Both the position numbers and the translations under genes were made by a program. 64,000 bases of DNA. Origin: Lanius collurio (Eukaryota > Chordata > Aves > Passeriformes > Laniidae). The notes under the pieces were generated by a model. The model saw only the letters and a list, made by a program, of their open reading frames with translations, searched no databases and was not told the DNA's origin. Where the stretch lies: assembly GCA_020086605.1 (NCBI GenBank), contig JACBWW010000050.1, positions 1,352,791 through 1,416,790 of the forward strand, written 5' to 3'. This document shows positions 26,055-39,520 of this stretch, in pieces. Position 1 is the stretch's first letter. Each line of letters begins with the position of its first letter.

Positions 26055-29000
26055 ATGGGTAGAACTTACCTTGTCGAGGAAGGTATTGGGCAGTACCTGA
26101 CAGAGCTCAGCACAAAGGTGAAGCCATATGTCACTGGCCTGTTGATAGGGCAGGTAAGTGTGGAATTGTCCTTCCATTCATTCCTGTGAATTGAGGAAGC
26201 TCCTGTTCACCAGTCTCAAAGTGTGTTTGCTTCTACTGATGTTTTGGCAAGTGTTCCCCACAACGGGACTATGTCATTCGGGCTGTGCGAACTCCTCCGA
26301 AGGAGCAGCAGCAGGAGGAGAGCGTGGGCCCTCCCAAGCTGGCCTCCCTGGATGAGGAGTGGATCACCACACATGCCACTCAGGTGAGAGCTCACCCTGG
26401 GAAATGACAGAGGGATGGGAGGAACAAGAGGGAAATAAGATGGACACAAAGTATCTCAGCACTTGTGTCATCTCAACCCCTTTTCTCAAAGTGAGCCAGC
26501 CTTCCTAACCACACTGAGCACAGATGTTTTAAACCAGAAATCCTGTTACTGTTTTTAGATGAAAGGACACTTGATATTACTGAAGGGAGAACACTTGCAG
26601 GATGTACTCCTGCATGCAGAGAGTCCTTAAGTGAAAACCAGTCTCCCTTAGTTCATTTCTGCTCTTGGTGCAGCCTTGTCTCACCAGTGGTTTTTGATAT
26701 CTCAAGTTACATGGATGTTAGATTGCCATTTCCTATTAATAAATGTTCATTTTAATTTCCAAGGTGTCCAGAATGCTCCCTGGAGGGTTGCTGGTTCTTG
26801 GTGTGTTTATGGTTGCAACTCCAGAGCTGGCAAAAGACGGTCAAAACGCGTTGCGCAAGGTGAGCAGGGTTCCTGCTGGCAGGACAGCAGCATCTTCAGC
26901 TGTGACTGAGGAATTGCCTGTCTTTGACTTGACTAAAATACAGTTGTTTTGTTGCTTTATTTCACAAATGTTGTGCTTTGATGTGTGGGTTTGAGACTGA
27001 AACCTCAGAAATCTCTGTCCTGTGGGACACTATTTGTTAACCTTTGCAATAGCAAATCTGAATTTCTATTTACTGTGTTTATCTGTATTTACTGAATGTG
27101 GACATTTTGGCTTGGGGAAAACATTCTGAAGGTTTGTATTAAATCCTTGTGGCATAGGTGCTACTGATGTTAACATGTTAGCTTGTCTGAATCAGTCACT
27201 CAGTTTAGGGGTGTTTACAGCAGTGAAAGATCTGTAATTCTGATTCCTTCAAAAGAAACATCTTGTCTAGAACTTGTGCATTTGACTCAAGGGTGTGGGA
27301 TTAAATTTAAAACATACTCAGAACTTAAAATGCATTTTTGTTACAGTGTTAGGGTATCTACTGCCATATTTAGTTTCTGTTCTGACGATGTATGTTCATT
27401 TTATCATTTTTCAAACATAATCATGGTGAGTGATTTAAGCATGAGCAGGTTGGGCAGACTGAGATCCAAGAGTCAATTTTGCAGTTCAGTGTAATTGCGT
27501 CTCAGTTGTGCTTAATGAAACTGGCAGCTGGCTGAAAAAGTTGTCCAGATGATCAATGATTGCTGAATTAAAAATTAGTTTTGTTTTTTGTTTATGTAAT
27601 TAGTAGCTATTTTGCACAGCTTTCCTGACCCTGCTGATAGGCATAAAACTGTAATATGTCTGTAAGGACAAAAGCATATGGGTTGGACATGTGAGTGTAT
27701 GCTGCTTCCTTCGCTTTATGAGGGAGCTAAATTAAGATTTCACAAGCCTCTTTCACTTTGGGGAAAGTGCCTCTGAATCCCTGTTGAATGTTCTTTTAAT
27801 GTGATATTTTGGTGATGTATAAGCTGTGTTTCCTTCTTATACATAATTTTCATATCGCTTGGACTTAAGACTTTAGTACAAGACTGTTTTCCAGGAATTA
27901 TAGTGCATATTTTTGTGGGAAAAATCCATAATTTTTTTTGGTCTTTAGCTAATCTTCTCAGTGGAAAAGTCCTTGAGTAAAAGAAGACTTTGGAAACTTG
28001 CTGAGGAGGAGGTCTCCGACAGAGCAGCTCTTCAAATCTGTTCTGCTACAAAAAAGTATCCTTTATGAGCAAGGTTTATTGACTGAGGCTGCTACCCCAA
28101 CCTCTTTTATCCAATTATTGCTGAATAAATGAGAATTAGGGAGGAGGAGACTGTTTAAGTTCAGCTAGACATGGATAAGTTGAAATAATGAAGTTTTCTA
28201 ATTAGCCAAGGTTAAAGACTATTGACCCTCTTGTCCTTGCAAAATTTCCATCATTTCTTATGAGGTCTGGCTGTGTGATAGCATCTAATGACACCTTTCC
28301 CAGTCAGTCTTGATTTGCATAAATTGAAAAAAACCCATCTAAGTTACTGTTTAGCTTCTTGAATTGCTGTTACCAGTGGTGCTTGCATGGAGTGGGAGGA
28401 GCAGCAGGCCTGTGGTATCAGTGCTAGAGCTGCAGCAGAATGCAAGAGCTGTTGGTAATGGCATAATACAAGGACAGAAAGCAAGGATTTTTCTCTGAGA
28501 GGAGAGAGAGGTGAGGGCAAATTACAGACTGATGCCTTGGTGCTTCTCCTGTCAATACATGTTAATCTCAATTTGTTTGTAAGAGATGTACAACATCACT
28601 GGGGTAGTGGGAGATTATGGGAAAATGTTTTCCCACCTTTTTTATGCTGATGAAAGGTGAGAGCTTGCTCCAGAGCATAAATTAGCTCAGCAAGGAAGTT
28701 TTGTAGAGGACAAAATTAATTGTGAGTTGTTCTTAGTTGTTCCCTTGCTTATCACTGGATCTTTTTCTTTAAGTAGCACAGAGTAGTTTGCCGAACCTAT
28801 GATGTGCAAGACCCAAAGGTAAGCTTGTCCTGCTGTGCCACACACTGCTTTTAATGCATGGCAAGTAATGCTAAAACCCAAAACAGCCTCAATTCAGTGC
28901 TTTGGATAGATGCTTTATGGCTTTGTTCTTCCTGCTCTCAGAGTTCAGCTAAACCAGCAGACTGGAAATACCAGAGTGCTCTGACTGCTTCCTGGTTAGC

Positions 29001-32000
29001 TTTGGGCTGCACAGTAAATGTGAACATCCACATTCCACTTCTTGCTACCTCCCCCAGCCATGACCTGGAGAAGAATACCAAGGTAACTCACTGCCTGCAC
29101 CAGTTCCTACCCACCAGTAATGACACTCATTTCTCTGCTGAAAATTAAATAAAAGAGAGAGTGTTGAACAGTGCAGGACAGGACTAGGACTAATCAGTGG
29201 AGAATGTTTAGCAATTATTCATTTTTTAAATGTAACTCTTCTGCTGTGCTCAGTGGGAAGTTTCCTTTGTTAAAATTATGTAACAATTGTCATGAGTATC
29301 CCAGGTAACATCTCTGGTGCCTCACTTACTGAAAGGTTACACCCAGTCAGAGCAGGGCTATGTGGTGCTTTTGCTATGAGTTGACATTCAATGGGCTGCA
29401 ACCATCTCTACAACCCCCAAATCCCTGGGGTGGCACTTCAGTATTCTGCAATGCTGGTCTCTTAATTTGTTCTCAACGTGGTCCATTTAAGGTTTACCTT
29501 TGGAAAAACATAGGTTATTTAGAGACTCTAAAGCTCTCCCAGGGTAACTATTAAAACACATATTTCTATAATTTTTGGCATGTTACTGTGCAGCTCTTTA
29601 GTGAAATTCTTTCCTCTTTCTTGTGATTTTTTTTTTTTGTTCTCACTTATTTTACAGAATGGGTTAAACCGATGGTCAAAACAGATAGAAGACAGTGTTT
29701 TTCTGATCAATGGCCAAGTTAAAGATGAGGATACCGAACTGCTGGAAGGGCACGTGAGTACCAAACAGTGAGGAATTGAGCTCTAATAGATGTATGGTTG
29801 GAACCTCTGTGTGACTGAGACATCTCCTGTGCAGTATTTATTGATCTGATTGGCTGTGCTGGGTAACCAATACACAGACTGCTTCTGTTCTCAGCTCCAT
29901 TCCTGCAGATTGCCTCTCCCTCCTCTGGCAGTGTGAACGCAGTAATTATGTGTGAAGTGACTGAAATGTTTCTATTACTGAGCATGAGTGAGGTGTGAAT
30001 GTGGGTGATGACATTTCAGAGATCTATGTCTGTCACCTCTGTTTGGCTGATGCATTCATCTCTCCTTTTAGTTTTGTAGTTCTATTCTAGTGCTATTTTT
30101 CTCCCCTAAAGGGTATAAACTAAGGTACACTTTATGCCATAGTGAGAAGACTGCCTCAGGGACTTTTTCTTTTCTGTTTCATGACACAAAGAATTTTTTC
30201 CCCTCAGAAAAAGTTGAGAGGAAATACTCAGCCCAGCACTCAGTTTTCTGATGTCAAGGTTCTGACACAACTGGTAAGTTTTTAGTGGTTTGCAAAGTTT
30301 AAGCTTGCCTTTATTTTATAAAATAGAGTGAAAAATGAAATAGGTTCCGAATTATTGTCTAGAAATCCTGCTCACTTATTCCTAAGACTTTTTTTTCCCA
30401 CCTGCATATTGAATGTGAAACTGATTGCTGACAGATCTGCATATTTTGTTCCTTTAGAAATTCTAGTGTCCATGGATTGCATAGTGTAGCTGAAATACTG
30501 GAAAACAGGTTATGGAAAAGAAAGCCTGTGACTAATTGCTTTAGTAGTAGGATACCTGTAGATACCTGTGTACATTGATTTCAAGTGACACTGCATCTGA
30601 AGTTCAGTCACCCTCACAGTTCAATTGACAGCTCACCCTGGCTAACTTGGACATTCACTTGGATGCTTTTGTCAGAAGCTCAGCTGCCAGCTCTGGATTA
30701 AGGCACAGATCCCGTGAGCTGAATCATCATCTGGAACTGCTGGATCTATGTCAGGAGTTTCCTCTCTACCAGAGCTGTGAAGAGCTGTGAATTTGGTGCC
30801 CCAGTTTAAGTCCTGAAGTCCAAATGTGTCCAGGCATTGTTTCATAGCCTTCTATGTTTTGTCAAGTAGTTCCTGGTTTCTCAAAGTTATGTTCAGCAAA
30901 ACTGGAAATGTATCCAATGCCATTTGAAAGACTCCATGAATATCTCAGCTTCTTTTATTGTTACTGTGTTGTTACTGTCTGTTGTACTGAGGTTAATTGC
31001 TGTAGGGGGAGGAAAACTCTTTTTTGGCAGAAGTGGTTGGTGTGGTTGGTGTGGAAGTTGTTCATCTCCCTGTTTCCAGGTGTTGTCCTGGAGTGCTTCA
31101 TGCACACACTCATTGTTGTGGTAATTAGGGAGAGCATTTCTAGGCAACAATTCGATGCAGCTCTCAGTGTGACCACGTGTATAATTTGGTACTGACTGAT
31201 GGGATGACTCCCAGCACACCCTGGGTTACACTGTTTATAGTAAACATGAAGACTTTAAACTTGTTTAAAAAATGTCTGAGAAGGATTTATCAGTTGCAAT
31301 ACTGTTATTTGCCACAAGCCTGGGAAGTTTTAAAATCTCACAGACACGAGTGTTTGAAACACCTGGAGAGCTAAATGCATTTTCCAATAATGGAGAAGAG
31401 ATTAAACAAATAGCTAAAATAAAATTACTTACACGTGCTGAGGGAAACAAGTTGTGTGTAAACACCTGCTGTCAATTTGCTGGTTCTGGTTGTAGTGACC
31501 CTGCTGCAAGTGCCTGGGCCTGAGATAAAGGTGGCTGTGTTTGTTCCTCAGTGCCAGGGCACGAGTGCCAGGTCCACGGCGACGGTGCAGGTGTGCAGCG
31601 GCTCCATCAACCTCCGGGGAGCTGTCAAGTGCAGGGCCTACATCCATAACAACAAGCCCAAGGTTAAAGAAGCCATTCAGGTACTGAGCAGGGTCTTAGT
31701 CCAGCAGGAACATTCTTCTGAAATACATGGGACTTGCCATACTGGTTTTTCTTTGCCAGAATGGTCTAAACTGGGATGAAAATGTTGGACAGGGGGCTTA
31801 TTTTAGGAACCATCCATGTGAGATCAGTTGTTTTTTTTCTCTTCTAGAGGATATGTGTGCTGTGGGTAAGGCAGGGCTCTGGGGAATCTTTGCACAAACT
31901 GTCAAAGAGATTAAGCTTTGAAGAATTCTCTTAAAATTAAGAAAAAGTTGCAGACTATATTTTTATATTTGTAAAGGTAGAATTGAGATTTGCTTGCTGA

Positions 32001-33981
32001 ATTTTTTATTTTTTTGCCCTTACCGAGTCAATGCATTGTGATTATTTTTGTTTGGTTTTACTGATAAATATCTAGTTTATGTCTGTTCTTATCTTAACAA
32101 TACGAAAACTTTCCTCAGCTTTTCATTTTTGTTTTGTGGGTTTCCTCCTTGATGCCCATTCTTTTGCTGTTAGCTTCTATTTATTTATAAATTATTATTT
32201 ATTAATTTGAAAATTCACACTAATTTTTATTTTCTGGGAAAAACCTGTTCTTTCATCATGCGTTAAACGTATGGGGCTTCTTTGGTTATTTCTTCCTGGT
32301 TAAAAGCTTTGCAAATGGCTTTAATATTCCTAATGATTTCATTGTGTCCTTGCAGGCTTTGAAAAGAGACATAATAAACACATTGAGTGACCGATGTGAA
32401 ATACTGTTTGAAGATCTGATTTTAAATGAAAGACCTCAGAAAAAAAGTAAGAAATCAAAAAAAAAGAAAAACCACCACCTTATATTTGCAGTGAATTTTG
32501 GTGGTTGTAGAAAATTCTGTTATAGTGAAGTTCCAGTCTGGTTAGAGCAGAACAAAAAGGTACAATTGCTGCTTGTCAGCCTTGACTTAAATCTGGAAAT
32601 CTTTTGTCAAGTTTGTGTCCTTTGGCATCACAGCTTTCACACCATGTTTGTATTCAGTTCCTGTGACCACAAAATGCAATTCCAGCTTCTTCGTCACTCA
32701 TCAGAAATTCTGTGATTTTTTTAAAACTTCTGTAGTTGAAATTCTTGTCTCTGAAGTTCCAACTGTACCTTGCACACTTTACATTTTTATTTTTATTCTT
32801 TAAATCCATCTGTGGTGTTCCTATTAATATTGAAGTCTGTTAAAACTTGATAGAGACCAGATCTCTGAGCTTGTCCTGGGGGCTCTTTAAACTTAATTTA
32901 GTGCAGTGGTGTCGTTGTCTTGTGTTTGTAACAAAAAGGAGTTAATTGGCAAATCAGTGGGAGTATCTTGGGTAGGGAGAGCCTTTTCCATTGCGCGTAG
33001 TTCTGAGTCCCCTCTCTAGGTGGCACCCGAACTTTGTGGCTCTGAGTGTGACACCTCTGCAATCCTTTGTGCCGGTGAAATCCTGCTCCTCGGGGAGCTC
33101 TTACCTGCAGGCTCTCCCAGAGCCTTCCTGCAAGTCATTCCAAAGAGGAGAAAAGCTCCTCTTAGCGTTTTATGGTCTGCTTTGGAACTGCCTTGGGTAT
33201 TTCTGGAGAGACTAATAATGTAAGGACATCAATCCATATAATAGCAGCCAACTCAACCAGGCATGTCTAAAAGCAGGGTTTTTGCACAGAGACCTTGAGC
33301 TCTTCTTTGGCAATGACTTTAACTTATGCTCAGAGATTATGGAGCAATCTCATCATAACTGTAAAGGCTTTTATTGGGATGGTATTTCTCCCTCTTTCCT
33401 TTCAGATTTTGAGAGGGAATATCATGTCTTGCCTCAGAGACTGTTTGTCCCAGTTGCTGGATCCAGTGTGATGCTCAGTGATTATAAGTTTGGTGATGAG
33501 GCTGCTGGAGAAATCCAGGAACGTTTTGTGGAGATGTTGGATCAGCCTGTGCAAGCTGAAGAAATCCACATAGCTGAGGACATTAGCACAGGTAAATATC
33601 TAGGAACCAGGGCAGGCTGGGTCAGGGGCTAGGAAAATGCTGGCTAATGGCATAGGCCAGTTTTATCCAGATATGGACATGCCTAAAGTCAATTTACTTC
33701 ACATCCAGCTCTGAGGATTTATAGCAATTCATTACAGCTTAAATATATTGTGGAAAAAGGTCAAGTTTCTTGCAGTTTATGTTTCTTGGAAGACTTGTCT
33801 TTCTTCTCTCAAATATTTTGGTTTTTCAGTGCAGCCATGGCTGCAGCCTGTGAATTGCAGTAGAAATGTGAAGAAATGGTTAAACAAGGTTTCCATGTGC
33901 CACTCTACATAAATTAGAGGGGATCCTTTATTGACAAATAAACTCTTAAAAAACACCCTGTAAAGCTTTATTTGTAACATG

Positions 33982-34019
<38 letters not shown>

Positions 34020-37000
34020 CTTTCAGTAGTTCATTTTTTTAGTGCTAAGTGGTTTTGAGGCAAGTTAGAGTGAGTGATTTAGTCAAATCTACAGGTTTTT
34101 TTACTACAGAATTAAAAACACTTCAAAAATTCTACTAGCAAAACATGCATATAATCTCATTTATCTTTCAGGAAGTTTTCATGCTGAATCTGATGTTTTA
34201 AAAAACACCAAATACCTTTCTTTATTCTGAGTGTTTTAATTTATGTACCAAATGCAGCGCCCAAACCTGAAGATCTGTTTTTCACCCAGAATAAAGACAA
34301 AATTGAGAGCACTTTTCATTTTCTACTGAATGTCTTACAAGTTTATGGTCTGATTATGAGACTGCTGTATTCCCTTTAATGCAGATATTTTGCTATAATC
34401 TAGTTTTTGGATTTGTCTTTCTATATATTTCTGGTTTATGTAATTCCCTGATGGGTTTTTTTTTTCCCTTGCAATGTTGATTTCAATGTAGAATTCAAAT
34501 TGAAAAAAAAAACATTGAAATGCATCTGATAACGTTTCCTGTGGTCTTATGGAAGAGATTTTACTCCCCTTTTTTTTCCTCTATCAACATGCATATGAGC
34601 TGCAGATTCCAGTTTTATAATTGAAATAAATAAAAAATCCAACACTAATTCTCAGCTAAGAACTAAGAACACTTTTGGATGTTGGTATTTAGGGACATAA
34701 ACTGGGCAATGTAACCATGGCTTGCTGTGCTGGGTGAACTGTGAGTATTCTCCTTGACCTACATGTTTGCTTGGAGGGGGTTTTGAGTTTTCTGACTTCA
34801 GAGCTAACCATTAATTCTTGTCTTTCTAAATGAATCAGCTCCCCCCAGGCTTTAACTAGACCTGTTACTTGTGTACTGACTCGTCATCTTGACGAGTAAG
34901 AGATGTACAGAAACCTCAAGGAAAACAGGAAAGCCAATAAAAATCTCTCTGGTATTATTAGAGTAACTTTAATACTCTTAAAACTAATTACTAGTGAGCT
35001 TTAAGGAATCAGTGTAGCTTAGAGAAGCAAATAAGTATTGTTGTAGCAGTGGAGAGAGATGTGGGAGGAGAGAGGTGATGATTCAGTTCAGCTTTATTGC
35101 TTGTGTAAAGCTGGGTGAGCTGCAGGTAGGAGGGAAACACCTTTCCACTAACAGCAGGGCATCCCAAAGATTAATGCCAATAATAGGTGTGAAGTGATGG
35201 CCACAAAATGAGCTTGGGTGTTCTTGTATCCTGCTGCTTGTAGAGTTAACTGGGGATGGGGTTATATATATGTATTTTTTAAAAAAAGAAAAGCAAATTA
35301 AAGTAGGTTTGTATTTTCTTTAAAGAAAACCCAAACCCACAAATTAAAGTAAGTGCATAGAAGAGGAGAGAGAAAAGCATGCAAGGGGATTTTTGGAAAG
35401 CCTGGCCTTGTCCTGGTGACCACCATAAAGTTTATCCATGGAGTGGGCTCTGTTAGTAGCAGTGACATCAATAATGCTATCAGCACAGCTCTGTTCATTC
35501 TGATAATTAATGTTGATGCATCAGTCACTTGTGGCTTATTAAAATCACAAGTTATTTATAATCTTTTATCACACCAGAAGGTCATTTTAGAAGGAATCCT
35601 GTGTTCTGCATTCTAAAAAAACAACCCAAAACCCCATTAATTATGGAATTTGATTTTTATTGTTGCTTTGGTAGGAAATGTCTAAGTATTGCTGTAAACA
35701 TGCTTTTATGTTGTAATGGGAGTTTGTGGTTTCCCTTGTGCAAAGGCTTTTCCAGTGCATCGTATTGACTTGGGAAGCACGTGTTGTTTCTCTAAGCTTA
35801 GCTCTGACTTTGTTAATAGTAGTCAGTGTTCAAAGTAATTGGTTTGTAGGGAATTGTGTCATCAGCCTTTCTGTTTGTGTCACAGTTCCTGTGGTCTGAG
35901 GCACCTACCTCGAATTAACTGGAAATGCTTTTCATACTGAGGTTCTGGGGAAAGTTTGCTGATAAAAATGATTCTCTAAAATTCAACAACACAAGCAATA
36001 ATAATTTGGGGTTTTGTTGCTCTTTAAAATATGTGCTTTAGAAGAAGAGCAAAATATGTGCTTTAGAAGTATAGGCAAAATATTTATTTTTTAAGCAGCT
36101 TTTAGTCAAAATGGGAATTTTTGAGGTCAGTTTTATGTGTTTACTGCACTTGGGCTCTCCTGCCGTCTCCTGCAGGAATCTCTTGACTCCTTGTACAGCT
36201 CTCCAGTGAGGGCATCCCTGGGTCATGCTTTAAAATTGCCATGTGGAAAATAGAAAGTAAACCCCGAGCTATTTGTAAGTGAAAGCCTTAAATAGCTCTA
36301 ACCCTGTGATTTCAAGGTATTTAGTGCTCTAATACTGGCAACTGAAAGCTCTGCATTTCTGATTGGCTTTATTAAATCCCTGCTCCTCCTCGGTGCAGGG
36401 GGTGGGCTGTTAAATACCCTGAGTGGATAGACAGAAATAAGACTTCAGCAGTGGTAATCACTTCCCCATCTTGGTTAGGAAACTGAAGAATTAAGAATTC
36501 ATGTAATTGCTACTAGAAAACATCTGCTATGAAAACTCTTTTGTTCTACAGCTGCTTCACATGCAAATCTTCCAGAATGTGGTAACTAAATAGCTTAAGG
36601 GTGGTTCTTTCTTCATTTTCCCTTCGTCTTTTTACTTTTTTCCCCTCTTAACAAGTGAGGAATGTGCAGCTGCCTTGATGTGCAGCTTCCAAAGGTCCCC
36701 TCAGCACAGGGAGGCACAAAGAAACCTCAAGCTGGAGGACACAGACCATCCTACCTGCTCATCAAATGTACAGCAGAAAGGAGCCTGCTGGAGCTAGACT
36801 TCAGAGGTGGCCCAAGAAATGCAGTCAGATTATCCCAAAGTGGGATGTTTTAAGGAATTCAAAACTCTGGACAGAAGTTCTCTTACTGTGCTAGTTAAGA
36901 TACTTACTGAAAACCTATATTGCAACAATTAATAACACCTCTACTCTAGCTGAAGACTTCTACTCATATTTTAGGCAGCTGAGGGAGTGTTTTTCTTGGC

Positions 37001-39520
37001 ACAGAGAAAATAATGATCTAGCCATGGCTTCAATGAGGACCGGTGGGATTCGGGGATATTTGATACTTTCTCTTCAAAAAACACACTTTGCACTGAAATG
37101 TTATCTTGATTTTACATGTGTGTGCTGCTTGCAGATATAGATACATATGCATATATTAAGCAAAACATTGCTTGGAGATCTATGTGTATATCTATATAAC
37201 TCACTGTCCTGTTGAGTTTCATATCAGACTAGTGATTTCTCTGCTGCAGTACATCCTGTAGCAATTCAGTGGGTTTAGGAATAAAAAACCTAAAGACAGG
37301 TTGTAAAAGCCTAGTTTGGGTGTTTTTGTGTAACAGGTCTTGTGCAAGTTTGACTTAGGAGATTTTGAAGACAATCATCCACATGACTCATGTTAGATGA
37401 CAGAAACAACCTTTCTGATCACATCTAGATTATCCATTTCCACCACAGCTAATAATAGAGAAAGTAATTCATGAATCATTTGCATATGAATCACACAAAG
37501 GATGTGCCTTACTACTCAAGTATGTAATTTGTGATTTATTGCTGATGGACAACAGTACTGTGGAAATGGAGTGGAAATGGAGATCTGTTTTTATTCAGAT
37601 CAGTGTCCCATGGCCTTCTAAACCTGGTATCTGGTACTGCTGGGGGTTTCCTTGTCTCCTGAACAGTCTGTCGGGCTCGTTTGCTTATCTGAGCCTGCCT
37701 GTCCAGTTCTTCCCAGACACATCCAGCTCCCCCTGCCATGACAAACACTTTCTCTTACCCTTTGCTCGTGCAGAAGGTGCCTGTGGTTGTAGCTACTGAA
37801 TTGCACTCCAACTTTCTGGCAAGTGAAGTCTTAGCAAACTCGTGGAAATGGGAGCGCTGCAAATCCAAGGCCATCGGCCCACCACCATCAAGCAGCCTTA
37901 TCACTGAGGGTTGTACCTCATGGTGGCTCTGTGTGGCTCAAACAAGTTGGGCTGGAGGACTGGAAGTTAATCCCCTTTTTGTCTCCTACTCCTCTAACAA
38001 GCTGGATATAGCCAAGGGATTAGGGAGATCTTTGCAAAGGAAATAGATAGAGGTTTGAATCCCATCCGCCTGGAAATAGACTCAAGCTCTCTCACATCCT
38101 GGCTGGGCACACTAAGGATTTAGTAATTCTTCCAAAGAAGAATGAGTCCTCCATGCCTGCTGTGAAAGGGTATATTTAGGGAATCTTCAAAAAGAAATTT
38201 CTGTGGTTGGAGAAAATGTGTTTCTGGCTGTTGGGTAGGGAAGTGCTGCTGGGCTCATCCTCTCATGGCAGTGGGATTTGCATGTACCCTGAACTGGGGA
38301 CAGATGACTCTGAAGGGAACCTTTGATCTTGGAAGGTGCTTACTGGTACATTTTGGTGGTTCCCTCTCAGGGTAGTCAAATTCTCCCCAGGCTATGCAAA
38401 GAGGGTTGGGAATGTTTCTATGGAAGCAGGGTGTGGAAGATGAGTTTTGGAAGAGGAACTCCTCCTGAAATGTATTTTATCTTTTTAGTTTTACCCTTCC
38501 AGCCATACAGCACAGTTTTAACGATGTGCTGTTATACCACTTCTACTGCAATAAACTGTTTTTTTACCATAAATACACTTTATAAAGTTGATGTGAAGTT
38601 CTTGCCTTTTGCATTAATTCACTGTAAAACACAACTGCTAATTTTTCCCTTCTTGCCTTCATCTCCATGCAGTTGATATTTGTCCAGTGACTGATAGCCC
38701 GAGTGACACGCAACAGGCACAGCTGACAAAAGCAACGTTGCTGTTGAAACTCCAACAAAATATGGGTATGTTCCTTCCCAGATGTTTGCTATCGCCCTCC
38801 AGAACCTGCAGTGGGCCCTTTCAGGACTGTAAACTCCCACAGCATCCTAAGTGTCAGCTCAGGAATTCAGGGAACACCACCAGCCTCAGAACTCTCCTTT
38901 CTGTGGTGCTGCCTTGTTCCCTTCTCAGAGATGTGTCTGCACTTAGTACAGCTCTCTGTGCCGTGGGTCTGCTTGTATTAAAATAGTTCCACTTTAGTCA
39001 GCAAAGCAGTAACTTCTGGTTTCTATTAATTATTAGAAATAGAATATGGTAACTGGAAGATTAAACAGTAAATATGTGTTTGCTTTGAATGTAAAAACAT
39101 TTTCCCTTAAATAATTTCTGACGTGTTTTGGGGTTTTCTGTGTGTCTCCTCAGTTGCATCAGTAATGAGCATGCTAAGAAAAGTAGTTTTTGGGGTAGCT
39201 CTTTGTTTCTCCTTGTGCTCATTCCCCCGACCCACCCCCCCCCCCTCCCTGCCTGCTGCTGCCTGTGCTTCCCTTCCCTCACAGCCTGTGTTCCCTCTGG
39301 ATTTAGGGCTGGTTGTGCTTCCCTTCCCCCACTGCCTGTGTTCCCTCTGGATTTGGGGCTGGTTGTGCTTCCCTCACTTGTCTGTGTTCCCTCTGGATTT
39401 AGGGCTGGTTGTGCTGCCCTTCCCTCACTGCCTGTGTTCCCTCTGGATTTAGGGCTGGTCGTGGCAGCTGCTGTCGCAGTCTTGGCATCGATCTTCTCCT
39501 TCAACTACTTCAGTGATTGA
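26055..39520 (+). CDS. ODR4: ODR4 (C1orf27), ER membrane receptor-trafficking factor
   Basis: Homologue of C. elegans ODR-4, which with the UFSP2/ODR-8 partner helps odorant GPCRs leave the ER (family knowledge). Thirteen coding segments: 26055-26153 (exon from 26020), 26252-26383, 26764-26859, 27949-28055, 28782-28818, 28942-29082, 29658-29753, 30208-30273, 31552-31680, 32356-32446, 33406-33591, 38673-38765, 39453-39520. They join without a break into 446 codons (human 454). The start is MGRTYLVEE, as in mammals. A hydrophobic stretch GGLLVLGVFMVA lies near residues 83-95. WKYQSALTASWLALGCTVNV and DRCEILFEDL are conserved blocks. A C-terminal membrane segment GLVVAAAVAVLASIF precedes the ending NYFSD. 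The intron after the fourth segment is U12-type. The last intron ends in a repeated splice-site array. The largest intron, 33592-38672, holds an (AT)n tract and no gene I can see. Confidence 0.97.
28056..28781 (+). other. U12-type (minor spliceosome) GT-AG intron in ODR4
   Basis: The donor reads GTATCCTTTA directly after the coding bases, matching the U12 donor consensus [A/G]TATCCTTT. The 3' end carries TTTTTCTTTAAG, resembling a U12 branch site, with the candidate branch A at 28771-28772, 10-11 nt before the exon. There is no long pyrimidine tract between branch site and AG. This acceptor (CACAG at 28777-28781) is also the one that keeps the frame, giving Lys-Lys-Val-Val-Cys-Arg-Thr-Tyr across the junction versus KKIFCRTY in human. 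Confidence 0.85.
33985..34016. repeat. (AT)n microsatellite in the long ODR4 intron
   Basis: About 16 uninterrupted AT units, likely length-polymorphic. Confidence 0.95.
36026..36069. repeat. 25-bp tandem duplication in ODR4 intron
   Basis: AAAATATGTGCTTTAGAAG occurs at 36026-36044 and again at 36051-36069, a 25-bp step. It is a simple local duplication with no coding consequence. Confidence 0.85.
39285..39462 (+). repeat. Four-copy tandem array containing the last ODR4 3' splice site
   Basis: Four copies of a 46-50 bp unit start at 39285, 39335, 39381 and 39431. Each contains TGTGTTCCCTCTGGATTT, then AG or GG, then GGCTGGT. The fourth copy supplies the acceptor AG at 39451-39452 and the first codons of the final exon. 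Copies 1 (39305-39306) and 3 (39401-39402) keep the AG; copy 2 has GG at 39355-39356 and so has lost it. The array follows a C-rich run at 39235-39245. Confidence 0.93.

Noticed and set aside
28782..28790. Alternative ODR4 acceptors two to five bases downstream (AGAG|T, GTAG|T)
   Set aside because: With the only GT donor available they would break the frame; CACAG at 28777-28781 keeps the frame and fits the U12 branch spacing.
39061..39504. 147-codon minus-strand ORF with repeats (and plus-strand ORFs 39123-39452)
   Set aside because: They are translations of the ODR4 splice-site tandem array and adjacent intron; only 39453-39520 is supported coding.
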